A stretch of DNA of 64,000 bases, taken from the NCBI RefSeq assembly GCF_049803795.1, contig NZ_JBNAGJ010000010.1, forward strand, positions 29,614 through 93,613, written 5' to 3'. A program made the position numbers and the translations under genes. The notes below the pieces were generated by a model. That model did not search any database and was not told where the DNA came from. It saw only the letters and a list, made by a program, of their open reading frames with translations. The stretch is from Thalassobius sp002708925 (GTDB taxonomy: Bacteria; Pseudomonadota; Alphaproteobacteria; Rhodobacterales; Rhodobacteraceae). Shown here one piece after another: positions 7,791 through 16,115 of the stretch; positions within the stretch are counted from its first letter, which is position 1, and each line of letters begins with the position of its first letter.

Positions 7791-9413
7791 ATGCTTGGTC
7801 AAATGATGCGCCAGGAGCTGACGATCAGCTCTTTGATTTCTCATGCCGCCCGCTATCACGCCGATGGCGAGGTCGTGTCCGTTGAAACCGACGGCACCAT
7901 TCAGCGCACCAGTTGGGCCGATACCGAGCTGCGCGCGCGCAAGCTGGCCTCGGCCCTGGAAAACCGCGGGATCGAGAAAGGCGACCGCGTCGCCACCATC
8001 GCCTGGAACAATCAACGCCATTTGGAAATCTACTTTGGCGCGGCAGGCGGCGGCATGGTCTGCCACACGATCAACCCGCGTCTTTTCCCCGAACAGCTGG
8101 TCTATATCATCAACGATGCCTCGGATCGGGTGCTGTTTCTGGACCGCACCTTCCTGCCGATCGTGGCCAAGCTGGGCGCGCATCTGAAAACCGTCAAACA
8201 TATCGTTCTGATGGGCCCGCGCGATGACGAGGCCGCCGCGATGCTGCCCGGTCTGATGTTCTATGAAGAACTGATCGCCGAGGGCAACGATGCCTATGAA
8301 TGGCCGCATGTGGATGAAAACAGCCCCTCTTCGCTGTGCTATACCTCGGGAACGACGGGCCATCCCAAAGGCGTTCTGTATTCGCACCGTTCGACCGTGC
8401 TGCATTCCTTGGGCGGCAACCAGCCCGACACGCTGAATATCTCGTCTCGCGATAGCGTCATGCCCGTGGTGCCGATGTTCCACGTCAACGCCTGGGGCGT
8501 GCCCTATATGGCGCCTGCGGCCGGGTGCAAACTGGTGCTGCCGGGGCCGAACCTGGACGGCGAAAGCCTGGCCAAGCTGATCGACGCCGAGGGCGTGACC
8601 CTGGCCCTGGGCGTGCCGACAATCTGGATGGGCCTGTTGCAGGCACTGGAGAAACTGGGATCGCAAGCCGAAAGCCTGGAGCGCACGGTCATCGGCGGCT
8701 CGGCCTGCCCGCCCTCGATGATCCGCGCTTTCCGCGAAAAATACGGGGTCGAGGTAATGCACGCCTGGGGCATGACCGAAACCAGCCCGCTGGGCACGGT
8801 GAACACCCTGCTGAAAAAGCACGATGCCCTGCCCGAGGACGAACAGTACAAAATCCGCGAAGGCCAGGGCCGTCCTCCCTTTGGCGTAGAGCTGCGCATC
8901 ATCGACGACGAAGGCCATGTGCTGCCGCACGACGGTGCCACCCAGGGCGAGCTGCAAATCCGCGGCCACTGGATCGTGGATACCTATTTCATGCAGGAAA
9001 AATCGGCGCTGACCATGGATGGCTGGTTTGACACCGGCGATGTGGCCACGATCGACCCCAACGGGTATATGATCATCCGTGACCGCTCGAAGGACATCAT
9101 CAAATCGGGCGGCGAATGGATTTCCACGGTCGAGCTGGAAAACATCGCCATCGCCCATCCCGACATTGCCAATGCCGCTGCTATTGCAGCCCGGCACGAG
9201 AAATGGGATGAACGCCCCGTCCTGATTGCCCTGCGGCACGAAGGCGCCACCATCACCGAGGACGCGCTGATTGCTTTCTACGACGGCAAAATCGCCAAAT
9301 GGCAGACCCCGGACAAGGTGATCTTCGTGGATGCGCTGCCCATTGGGGGCACTGGTAAGGTTTTGAAAAACAAACTGCGCGAAGAATTCGGAGACGTGCT
9401 GATTTCGGCCTAA
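7791..9413 (+). CDS. Acyl-CoA synthetase, DmdB-like (methylmercaptopropionyl-/fatty acyl-CoA ligase)
   Basis: A 540-residue ANL-superfamily acyl-CoA ligase. Motifs are in order: P-loop CYTSGTTGHPKG, HAWGMTETSPLG, GWFDTGDVATID, the hinge IKSGGEWIS, and the catalytic lysine in GTGKVLKNKL near the C-terminus. The start at 7791 (MLGQMM) is supported by GAGGAGG a few bases upstream and by the same N-terminus in roseobacter DmdB, which makes 3-methylmercaptopropionyl-CoA during DMSP demethylation. Roseobacters carry several paralogues that prefer short to medium fatty acids, and no other dmd gene is adjacent, so the substrate is open. It is monocistronic and followed by a strong terminator. Confidence 0.88.
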   Translation: MLGQMMRQELTISSLISHAARYHADGEVVSVETDGTIQRTSWADTELRARKLASALENRGIEKGDRVATIAWNNQRHLEIYFGAAGGGMVCHTINPRLFPEQLVYIINDASDRVLFLDRTFLPIVAKLGAHLKTVKHIVLMGPRDDEAAAMLPGLMFYEELIAEGNDAYEWPHVDENSPSSLCYTSGTTGHPKGVLYSHRSTVLHSLGGNQPDTLNISSRDSVMPVVPMFHVNAWGVPYMAPAAGCKLVLPGPNLDGESLAKLIDAEGVTLALGVPTIWMGLLQALEKLGSQAESLERTVIGGSACPPSMIRAFREKYGVEVMHAWGMTETSPLGTVNTLLKKHDALPEDEQYKIREGQGRPPFGVELRIIDDEGHVLPHDGATQGELQIRGHWIVDTYFMQEKSALTMDGWFDTGDVATIDPNGYMIIRDRSKDIIKSGGEWISTVELENIAIAHPDIANAAAIAARHEKWDERPVLIALRHEGATITEDALIAFYDGKIAKWQTPDKVIFVDALPIGGTGKVLKNKLREEFGDVLISA

Positions 9414-9433
9414 GCGCTGCGATCAGCGCTTCA

Positions 9434-9468
9434 GCGCCGGCAAAGCCCACCTTTGCCGGCGCTTTTTT
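9434..9468 (+). terminator. Intrinsic terminator of the DmdB-like gene
   Basis: A perfect 12-bp stem GCGCCGGCAAAG / CTTTGCCGGCGC with the 5-base loop CCCAC, followed by six T. It begins 20 bp after the stop codon. Confidence 0.92.
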
Positions 9469-9772
9469 GCCCATCTGTCGGCAATCCGGCGCGGGTCTGG
9501 AATTCCTTCCCTTTACCGCGCCGCTGTGATCGCCCTATCGTCCTTGGGTATTCTTTGACCAAGGACTTTCCCATGACTTTATTTCCGCCCCCGTCTGGCC
9601 CGCCTGAATCCCGGCTGCCCCAATGAAACAGCCTTAATTCAGCCCATTTCCCGTCACTGGCGGACCCTGCGCATGTCCAAATCCTGCGGTAGGGTTGATC
9701 CCGTAACCAGTGCCGCTGCCGGAGCCTCTCCGGCAGCCCGGTGTGTGAAAACAGACGAAAGGAGCCCTCCAA
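9469..9772. other. Intergenic stretch with one hairpin
   Basis: About 300 bp after the terminator holds no convincing gene. A hairpin GTCCTTGG / CCAAGGAC lies at 9540-9566 with an 11-base loop; it is followed by TTTCCC, a weak T-tract, so it may be a minor terminator or a protein site. A 17-codon ORF at 9573 looks accidental. The promoter of the small ORF at 9773 should lie here, but I cannot place it. Confidence 0.4.
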
Positions 9773-9880
9773 ATGGCACAGCAGCAAACCTCTCGGCCGC
9801 CCGCCCCCAAACCTGCCCCCCAGCCGGCGCAGGATACGCAGCAGGCCAAACCGATCTTTACCGATTTCGCCAGCATCTAG
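9773..9880 (+). CDS. Small proline/glutamine-rich ORF, 35 residues, unknown
   Basis: ATG at 9773 is preceded at a good distance by AAAGGAG. The peptide is MAQQQTSRPPAPKPAPQP followed by a QDTQQAKPIFTDFASI-type end, with no membrane segment or known motif. The strong ribosome site and sensible stop favour real translation. The low-complexity composition and lack of recognisable family argue for caution. It lies between the DmdB-like gene and the TfoX-domain gene, with no clear operon partner. Confidence 0.4.
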   Translation: MAQQQTSRPPAPKPAPQPAQDTQQAKPIFTDFASI

Positions 9881-9928
9881 GCGCTATTCGGGATGACAGA
9901 CGCGCCCCCGCGCGATAGCCTGCGAGGC

Positions 9929-10270
9929 ATGAGCACCCCTGTCTCTTCGATCCGTAATCTGGGCCCCGCCTCGGATGCGTCCTTTGCACGGGCGGGGATT
10001 CACTGCGCCGAACAGCTGCGTGAAATGGGGGCCGATGCGGCCTATGCCCGGCTGATGGCGCACGGCACCAAACCGCATTTCATCGGCTATTACGCGCTGG
10101 TCATGGGGCTTCAGGGCCGTCCGTGGAACGATTGCCAGGGCGCGGAAAAGGATGCCCTGCGCGCCAAATTCGACGCGCTGAAAGCCGCCCATAAGCCAGA
10201 CAGCAAAAAGGGCCGCTCGAAACTCGAAGCGGCCCTTGATGAGATCGGTGTGATCGAACGGAAGGCTTAG
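9929..10270 (+). CDS. TfoX C-terminal-domain protein
   Basis: A 113-residue protein consisting of the TfoX/Sxy C-terminal helical domain: SSIRNLGPASDASFARAGI, then LREMGADAAYARLM and FIGYYALVMGLQGRPWND. In gammaproteobacteria the full TfoX protein activates competence with CRP; the isolated C-domain is common in alphaproteobacteria with unknown role, possibly nucleic-acid binding. An upstream in-frame ATG at 9893 is possible; I prefer 9929 because the domain starts right there. The 3' end overlaps the convergent ndk gene by 4 bp and carries the ndk terminator. Confidence 0.78.
   Translation: MSTPVSSIRNLGPASDASFARAGIHCAEQLREMGADAAYARLMAHGTKPHFIGYYALVMGLQGRPWNDCQGAEKDALRAKFDALKAAHKPDSKKGRSKLEAALDEIGVIERKA
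10204..10237 (-). terminator. ndk terminator embedded in the TfoX-domain gene
   Basis: On the minus strand a perfect 10-bp stem AAGGGCCGCT / AGCGGCCCTT (10228-10237 pairing with 10208-10217) with a 10-base loop is followed by five T. It lies about 30 bp after the ndk stop codon, wholly inside the last third of the convergent coding sequence. Confidence 0.85.
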
Positions 10271-10689
10271 CCCACCAGCTCCAGACCCGAGAAGAAATAC
10301 GCGATTTCAACCGCGGCGGTTTCCGGTGCGTCCGACCCGTGGATCGAATTTTCGCCCAGCGACAGGGCGAATTCCTTGCGGATGGTGCCTTCGGCGGCTT
10401 CGGCCGGGTTGGTGGCGCCCATGACTTCGCGGTTTTTCAAAATGGCGTCTTCGCCTTCCAGAACCTGAACGACGATCGGGGCCGAGGCCATGAATTCGCA
10501 CAGCTCGTCGTAGAACGGGCGCTCTTTGTGCACTTCGTAGAACACGCCGGCCTGCGCTTTGGTCAGGTGGATGCGTTTCTGGGCGACGATGCGCAGGCCA
10601 GCGGCTTCCAGCTTGGCGTTGATTGCGCCGGTCAGGTTGCGGGCGGTTGCATCGGGCTTGATGATCGAGAAGGTGCGTTGGATGGCCAT
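10267..10689 (-). CDS. ndk: Nucleoside diphosphate kinase
   Basis: A 140-residue NDK, the family's normal length. It transfers phosphate from ATP to NDPs through a phosphohistidine; the active His is in the GENSIHGSDA block (about residue 117), and ATP-contact residues lie in NREVMGATNPAEAAEGTIR. The start MAIQRTFSIIKPDAT at 10689 matches family N-termini; the frame stays open upstream but nothing there resembles NDK. It diverges from the ABC-F gene at 10824. Confidence 0.96.
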   Translation of the reverse strand: MAIQRTFSIIKPDATARNLTGAINAKLEAAGLRIVAQKRIHLTKAQAGVFYEVHKERPFYDELCEFMASAPIVVQVLEGEDAILKNREVMGATNPAEAAEGTIRKEFALSLGENSIHGSDAPETAAVEIAYFFSGLELVG

Positions 10690-10823
10690 CGGGCGCGCTC
10701 CTGTTTTCAATGAGTTTAATCCTGGCCCGCCTCTAGCACGCAGTTGCCAAGGGATAAAGAGCTTTCCTGCCCCCCTGCATTCCGACATTGACAAGCCCCC
10801 CGGCGCTGGTCCACTGCGGGGCC

Positions 10824-12671
10824 ATGCTACGGATCGACGACCTGCACTATTCCATCGAGGGCCGCCCCATTTTCGAAGGGGCCAGCGCCACCATTCCCAC
10901 CGGCCATAAGGTGGGCCTGATCGGCCGTAATGGCGCGGGCAAAACCACCTTGTTCAAGCTGATCCGGGGCGATCTGCATCTGGACAGCGGGTCCATCCAA
11001 ATCCCGGCCCGCGCCCGTATCGGCGGCGTCGCGCAGGAAGTGCCGGGCAACGAGGTTTCCTTGCTGGACACGGTTCTGGCCGCCGATACCGAACGCGCCG
11101 CCCTGATGGCCGAATCCGAGACCGCCACCGACCCCACCCGCATTGCGGACATCCAGACCCGTCTGGCCGACATCGACGCCTGGTCAGCCGAGGCGCGGGC
11201 CTCCTCGATCCTGCGGGGGCTGGGGTTTGACGCGGACGAACAGAAAATGCCGTGCAGCGCCTTTTCCGGGGGCTGGCGGATGCGCGTGGCCCTGGCCGCC
11301 GTGCTGTTTTCGCAGCCCGATTACCTGCTCTTGGACGAACCCACCAACTATCTGGATCTCGAAGGTGCGCTGTGGCTGGAAAACTATCTGGCCAAATATC
11401 CGCATACCGTGATCATCGTCAGCCATGACCGGGAACTCCTGAACCGCGCGGTCGGCGCGATCCTGCATCTGGAGAACCACAAGCTCACCTATTACACCGG
11501 CCCCTATGACCAGTTCGTACGCCAACGCGCCGAGCAGCGCGCCGTGCAGGCCGCCCAGGCCAAGAAACAAGAGGCCCGCCGCGCCCATCTGCAATCCTTT
11601 GTGGATCGGTTCAAGGCCAAGGCGACCAAGGCCAAACAGGCGCAATCGCGCGTGAAGATGCTGGAGAAAATGGACGTGATCCGCGCCCCCGAGGATGCCG
11701 CCCGCACCGTTTTTTCCTTTCCCGAACCCGAAGAGCTGTCGCCCCCCATCATCTCGGCCGAGGGCGCGGTGGTGGGCTATGGCGACACGCCCATTCTGAA
11801 GCGTCTGAACCTGCGCATTGATCAGGACGACCGCATCGCCCTGCTGGGTAAGAACGGTCAGGGCAAATCCACGCTGGCCAAGCTGCTGTCCGACCGCCTG
11901 CCGGTGATGGAGGGGCGGATCTCGCGTTCCTCCAAACTGCGCATCGGGTTTTTCGCCCAGCATCAGGTGGACGAGCTGCACGTCGATGAAACGCCCCTGC
12001 AACATATCCAGCGCGAGTTGCCCGACCAGACCCCGGCCAAGCTGCGCGCCCGTCTGGCCGGGTTTGGCCTGATGGCCGAGCAAGCCGAAACCGAGGTCGG
12101 CCGCCTGTCGGGCGGTCAAAAGGCGCGCCTGTCGCTGCTGCTGGCCACCCTGCCCGCGCCGCATCTGCTGATCCTGGATGAGCCGACCAACCACCTGGAC
12201 ATCGAATCCCGCGAGGCCCTGATGGAGGCGCTGAACGCCTATTCCGGCGCCGTCGTGCTGGTCAGCCACGACATGCACCTTTTGTCGATGGTCGCCGACC
12301 GGCTGTGGCTGGTCAGCGGCGGCACCGTCAAACCCTATGACGAAGACCTGTCCGAATATCGCCGGATGCTGCTGCAATCGGACGCGCCCCCCAAACCGGC
12401 CAGCAAGCCGGCCGCGCCCAAACGCGCCGGGCGCGATCAGCTTCTGACCCTGCGCGCCGAAGTGCGCAAATGCGAGGACCGGGTCGAAAAACTCTCGCAG
12501 ATGGAAGACAAGCTGCAAACCCTGCTGAACGATCCTGAACTTTTCACCACAAAGAAGGATCAGGCCGTCCCCCTGCAAAAGAAATACGCCGAGTTGCAAG
12601 AGGCCATGGCCCGCGCGGAATCGCTGTGGATGGAGGCTCTGGAGAAGCTGGAGCAGGCCGAAGCCAGCTAA
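10824..12671 (+). CDS. ABC-F family ATPase (YheS/Uup-like ribosome factor)
   Basis: A 615-residue soluble protein with two ABC domains and no membrane segment. Walker A motifs are GRNGAGKTT and GKNGQGKST, signatures SGGWRMRVALA and SGGQKARLSLL. Between them lies a basic helical linker rich in A, Q, R and K (about residues 235-285), the P-site tRNA-interacting arm of ABC-F proteins, and a coiled C-terminal tail. ABC-F proteins act on stalled ribosomes. The start at 10824 (MLRIDDLHYSIEGRP) is chosen because the family begins there. A TTGACA lies at 10785 upstream, but no clear -10 follows. Confidence 0.92.
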   Translation: MLRIDDLHYSIEGRPIFEGASATIPTGHKVGLIGRNGAGKTTLFKLIRGDLHLDSGSIQIPARARIGGVAQEVPGNEVSLLDTVLAADTERAALMAESETATDPTRIADIQTRLADIDAWSAEARASSILRGLGFDADEQKMPCSAFSGGWRMRVALAAVLFSQPDYLLLDEPTNYLDLEGALWLENYLAKYPHTVIIVSHDRELLNRAVGAILHLENHKLTYYTGPYDQFVRQRAEQRAVQAAQAKKQEARRAHLQSFVDRFKAKATKAKQAQSRVKMLEKMDVIRAPEDAARTVFSFPEPEELSPPIISAEGAVVGYGDTPILKRLNLRIDQDDRIALLGKNGQGKSTLAKLLSDRLPVMEGRISRSSKLRIGFFAQHQVDELHVDETPLQHIQRELPDQTPAKLRARLAGFGLMAEQAETEVGRLSGGQKARLSLLLATLPAPHLLILDEPTNHLDIESREALMEALNAYSGAVVLVSHDMHLLSMVADRLWLVSGGTVKPYDEDLSEYRRMLLQSDAPPKPASKPAAPKRAGRDQLLTLRAEVRKCEDRVEKLSQMEDKLQTLLNDPELFTTKKDQAVPLQKKYAELQEAMARAESLWMEALEKLEQAEAS

Positions 12672-12784
12672 AATCCTGCATCAAAAATGGACAGCAAAAC
12701 ACTGCTTTTAAAAGATTAATCCCAAAACCAGCCATTCCAGAACAGAGACTGGCACCAAACCCGCGCCCCGGATAGCATAGCCCC

Positions 12785-13405
12785 ATGGACACCGCATTCC
12801 TTATCACCGGCTTTGTCACGTTGTTCGTGATCATCGACCCAATCGGCCTGACCCCGATGTTCGTGGCCCTGACCCAGGGCATGGCCTCCAAGCGGCGCAG
12901 ATCCATTGCGTTCCGCGCTGTTATTGTGGCGTTTTTCGTGCTCAGCCTGTTCACCGTGTTCGGCGAGGCGGTGCTGGGTTTCGTCGGAATATCAATGCCC
13001 GCCTTCCGGATCGCCGGGGGATTGTTGCTGTTTCTTACGGCTCTGGACATGCTGTTTCAGCGGCGTGAAAAACGGCGCGAGGATCAGGCCGACGACGAGG
13101 ATCATCAGGATGACCCGTCTGTTTTTCCCCTTGGGATTCCGCTGATCGCCGGGCCCGGAGCAATCGCCACCATGATCCTTCTGGCCGGGCAGCAGCCGGG
13201 ATATGCAGGGATTGCGCTGGTTCTGGGGATTATGGTCTCGGTCCTGGTGATCGTGTTTTTGCTATTCATGACAGCAGGTTGGCTAGAGAAAGCCCTGGGG
13301 AAAACCGGCATCAGCGTGGTCACCCGATTGCTGGGCATGTTGCTCTCGGCGCTGGCGGTGCAGTTCGTTCTGGACGGGCTGCGCGCCTTTGGTTTCGCCG
13401 CATAG
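12785..13405 (+). CDS. MarC family (UPF0056) inner-membrane protein
   Basis: A 206-residue protein with six hydrophobic segments and the family block FVTLFVIIDPIGLTPMFVALTQG at the N-terminus. A charged cytoplasmic loop rich in E, D and R (REKRREDQADDEDHQDD) lies at about 95-112, before the second conserved half (GIPLIAGPGAIATMILL). MarC was once tied to multiple antibiotic resistance, but that was withdrawn; its function is unknown. It is flanked by the ABC-F gene and the protease gene on the same strand. Confidence 0.92.
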   Translation: MDTAFLITGFVTLFVIIDPIGLTPMFVALTQGMASKRRRSIAFRAVIVAFFVLSLFTVFGEAVLGFVGISMPAFRIAGGLLLFLTALDMLFQRREKRREDQADDEDHQDDPSVFPLGIPLIAGPGAIATMILLAGQQPGYAGIALVLGIMVSVLVIVFLLFMTAGWLEKALGKTGISVVTRLLGMLLSALAVQFVLDGLRAFGFAA

Positions 13406-13468
13406 GATGAAAACCGCGATAAAGCTCTTATATGATGAAGCAGGGGTTAACAGCGAAGGACCATCTGC

Positions 13469-14047
13469 ATGACCAGCTGGGAATTTGGGCGCATCATCTA
13501 CTTGGTTTTGCTGCTGGTGGTCGTTGGCGGCTGGTTTTTCATACAGAACCGCAATGGCCTGTCAAAGCTGCTGCAACAGGCCCTGATCTGGGTGTTTCTG
13601 TTCATCGGCGTGATCGCGGCCATCGGCCTGTGGGAGGACGTGCGCAACATTAGCTCTCCCAGGCAAGCCATTCATTCCAATGGACAAATTGAGATCCCCG
13701 CCTCTCCGGACGGGCATTTTTACCTGACGGCGCAAATCAACGGCACGCCTGTGCGCTTCGTTGTGGACACCGGCGCGACGGATATTGTGCTTAGCCGTCA
13801 GGATGCGCTGAAATCCGGGCTGGACCCCGAAGAGCTAACCTTCCTGGGCGAGGCCATGACCGCGAATGGGGTGGTCAGGACGGCTCCGGTGCGGCTGCAA
13901 TCGGTGTCTGTTGGGCCGATCCTTGATCAGAATGTGCGCGCCTGGGTGAATGGGGGCGAAATGGACAGCTCTTTGTTGGGCATGTCCTATTTGCGGCGCT
14001 ATTCAGGGATCGAGATCACGCCGAAATCGCTGACGCTGACCAGATAA
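13469..14047 (+). CDS. Membrane-anchored retropepsin-like aspartic protease (TIGR02281 type)
   Basis: A 192-residue protein with two N-terminal membrane segments (about 8-24 and 37-55) and a single retropepsin domain. The catalytic motif is Asp100-Thr-Gly in FVVDTGATDIVLS, and the flap/hydrophobic-Gly block appears in SLLGMSYLRRYSGIEI. Like retroviral and SpoIIGA/PerP-type proteases it must dimerise to form a complete site. PerP in Caulobacter is a developmental relative of this fold; whether this gene has a similar target is unknown. GAAGGA precedes the ATG. Confidence 0.85.
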   Translation: MTSWEFGRIIYLVLLLVVVGGWFFIQNRNGLSKLLQQALIWVFLFIGVIAAIGLWEDVRNISSPRQAIHSNGQIEIPASPDGHFYLTAQINGTPVRFVVDTGATDIVLSRQDALKSGLDPEELTFLGEAMTANGVVRTAPVRLQSVSVGPILDQNVRAWVNGGEMDSSLLGMSYLRRYSGIEITPKSLTLTR

Positions 14048-14065
14048 GCTTTGGCCTGCAACCCC

Positions 14066-14521
14066 TTAGGATTCGGCCTTTTTTTCCCATTTTCCGGATT
14101 CTTCTGACCAGTATTGCGCCGCGCAGCCGGCGTCTGTCAGCAGCTTCCACTGCACGCGCGCCTCCTGAACGGCCTGCTCATCCGTGCCATCGAACAGGAT
14201 GCAGATGCGCTCAAAGCTGTTCACCTCTTCGGCGGAAATCCGGGCCCCGTCCACGCACATCACACATTGCGGATCATTGGCGGCGGGGCCGGTTGTCAGC
14301 AACACCGGCTGAAGCGCATCATGCGCCCCCCCCGCCAGCCCATGCGGCAAGAACTGCTCTTCGGGGCCCAGCCAGAGCTTCTGATCCAGCCAGTCCAGCC
14401 GCCCCTGATCCGTGCCGCGCACGGCCACCTTCCAACCAGCCTGAAGCGATTTGTCCAACAGCATGGGCAGGGTCGCCTCTAACGGGCGGCGCGTCAGATG
14501 ATAGAAGAAGGCCGCGCCCAA
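14066..14521 (-). CDS. holC: DNA polymerase III chi subunit
   Basis: A 151-residue HolC. The N-terminus AAFFYHLTRRPLEATLPMLLDKSLQAGWKVAVR is typical, as is the LDQKLWLGPEEQFLPHGLAG block. Chi links the clamp loader to single-stranded DNA-binding protein through the SSB tail. It starts 3 bp after the pepA stop, so the two are co-transcribed; this pepA-holC pairing is widespread in proteobacteria. Confidence 0.92.
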   Translation of the reverse strand: MGAAFFYHLTRRPLEATLPMLLDKSLQAGWKVAVRGTDQGRLDWLDQKLWLGPEEQFLPHGLAGGAHDALQPVLLTTGPAANDPQCVMCVDGARISAEEVNSFERICILFDGTDEQAVQEARVQWKLLTDAGCAAQYWSEESGKWEKKAES

Positions 14522-14524
14522 GGA

Positions 14525-15988
14525 TCAGGCCTCAAAGCGGTTGGCGATCAGCCGGTTCAGCGCCAGAACGCCCCAGCCCGTCGCGCCTTTGGGGGCATAT
14601 TTCGTGTCCGCTTTCACACTGGCGACCCCGGCAATATCCAGGTGGATCCAGGGGGTTTCCTCTTTCACGAAACGGCGCAGGAATTGCGCCGCGGTGATCG
14701 AGCCCGCAGGCCGCCCGCCAGAGTTTTTAATATCCGCGATGGCCGATTTGATCATGTCGTCATAGGCCTGGCCCATGGGCAGACGCCAGGCGCCCTCGCC
14801 CTCTTGGCCGGCGGCCTTCAGGAAATCGGCGCAGATGTCATCGTTATTCGAGAAGACCCCGGCATTTTCATGCCCCAGCCCGATAATCACCGCGCCGGTC
14901 AGCGTGGCCAGGTTGATCATCCCCGTCGGATTGAACCGTTCCTGCGCGTACCACAGCACGTCGGCCAGCACCAGGCGCCCCTCAGCATCGGTGTTGATCA
15001 CCTCGATCGTGTCGCCCTTCATCGAGGTCACCACGTCGCCCGGACGCGTCGCCGTGCCCGAGGGCATGTTTTCCACCAGCCCCACCAGGCCCACGACATG
15101 AGCGGGGGCCTTGCGCAGGGCCAGCGTCTTCATCACGCCCGCCACGACGCCCGCGCCGCCCATATCCATGGTCATGTCTTCCATGCCAGCAGCCGGTTTC
15201 AGCGAAATCCCGCCTGTATCGAACACCACGCCCTTGCCGACCAGAGCCAGCGGCGCGCCCTCGGCGCCCTTCCATTGCATGACCACCACCTTGGACGGGC
15301 TGGCCGAGCCCTGGCCCACGGACAGCAGGCTGCCCATGCCCAATTCCTCCAGCTTGTCCTCGTCCAGCACTTCAACCTCGACGCCCAGTTCGGTCAGGGC
15401 CTCCAGACGGTTGGCAAATTCGGTGGTTGTCAGATAGTTGGCCGGCTCAGAGACCAGATCGCGGGTGAAAAAGACGCCCTCGGCCACGGCCAGTTTCGGG
15501 GCGGCCTTTTCTGTCATCTCTTCGGGTTTCGAGCACATGACGGTCACGCCGGCGGCATCCTCTGCGGGGGCGCTTTTGCGGTCGGTAAAGCTGTAGGCGC
15601 GCAAGGCGATCCCCAGGGCAAGCTCCTCGGATCGTTGCAGATTTCCGGCCAGAACCAACAGCGCGGCCTTACCTTTGCAGCGCGCCAGCGCCGCCCCGGC
15701 CCGGCGCACGGTTTCCACATCGGCACGGCGGGGCAGCTTGATCAGGTCCAGCGCCTCGGCCTCCATGCCGACGGGCCAGGCCAGGGTGGTGACATCGCCG
15801 TCTTTCAGTTTTTCGAAGGCGTCGGATTCGATGAACCGTTTCACAGCGCCCTTGGACAGCCGGTTCGCGCGCGAGCCCCCCTGCCCCAGTTTTCCGTCCT
15901 CGCCCACCACAACGGCAACGCGTCCGGCAAAGCTGGCGATCTGGTCGATCTGGGTCTCGGTGAACTGGATGGAAACGGGTGTCGTCAT
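14525..15988 (-). CDS. pepA: Leucyl aminopeptidase (M17)
   Basis: A 487-residue M17 aminopeptidase. The dizinc and catalytic residues are in VGKGVVFDTGGISLKP (Lys and first Asp), DMGGAG and NTDAEGRL. It trims N-terminal residues, chiefly leucine, from peptides in the cytoplasm as a hexamer; some PepA proteins also bind DNA. The start at 15988 (MTTPVSIQ) is fixed by AAGGAGG a few bases upstream, rather than the in-frame start at 16015. First gene of a pepA-holC operon, divergent from lptF. Confidence 0.94.
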   Translation of the reverse strand: MTTPVSIQFTETQIDQIASFAGRVAVVVGEDGKLGQGGSRANRLSKGAVKRFIESDAFEKLKDGDVTTLAWPVGMEAEALDLIKLPRRADVETVRRAGAALARCKGKAALLVLAGNLQRSEELALGIALRAYSFTDRKSAPAEDAAGVTVMCSKPEEMTEKAAPKLAVAEGVFFTRDLVSEPANYLTTTEFANRLEALTELGVEVEVLDEDKLEELGMGSLLSVGQGSASPSKVVVMQWKGAEGAPLALVGKGVVFDTGGISLKPAAGMEDMTMDMGGAGVVAGVMKTLALRKAPAHVVGLVGLVENMPSGTATRPGDVVTSMKGDTIEVINTDAEGRLVLADVLWYAQERFNPTGMINLATLTGAVIIGLGHENAGVFSNNDDICADFLKAAGQEGEGAWRLPMGQAYDDMIKSAIADIKNSGGRPAGSITAAQFLRRFVKEETPWIHLDIAGVASVKADTKYAPKGATGWGVLALNRLIANRFEA

Positions 15989-16115
15989 TTGGGGCCTCCT
16001 TGGCTGCTCTGACACGAGTCCTAGCGTGACCTTGCCACCTTGACCAGATAGCAGTTTTCCCCCGGCGGCGCTTGGGGTAACACTGACCGCAATATGTGGT
16101 TCCCGGGGGGGTATC

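Noticed and set aside
7725..9239. 504-codon antisense frame over the acyl-CoA ligase (also 11184-12599, 14498-16012, 19057-20289 and 54262-55578)
   Set aside because: All mirror strongly supported genes and show the same low-complexity composition; none has a ribosome site or motif.
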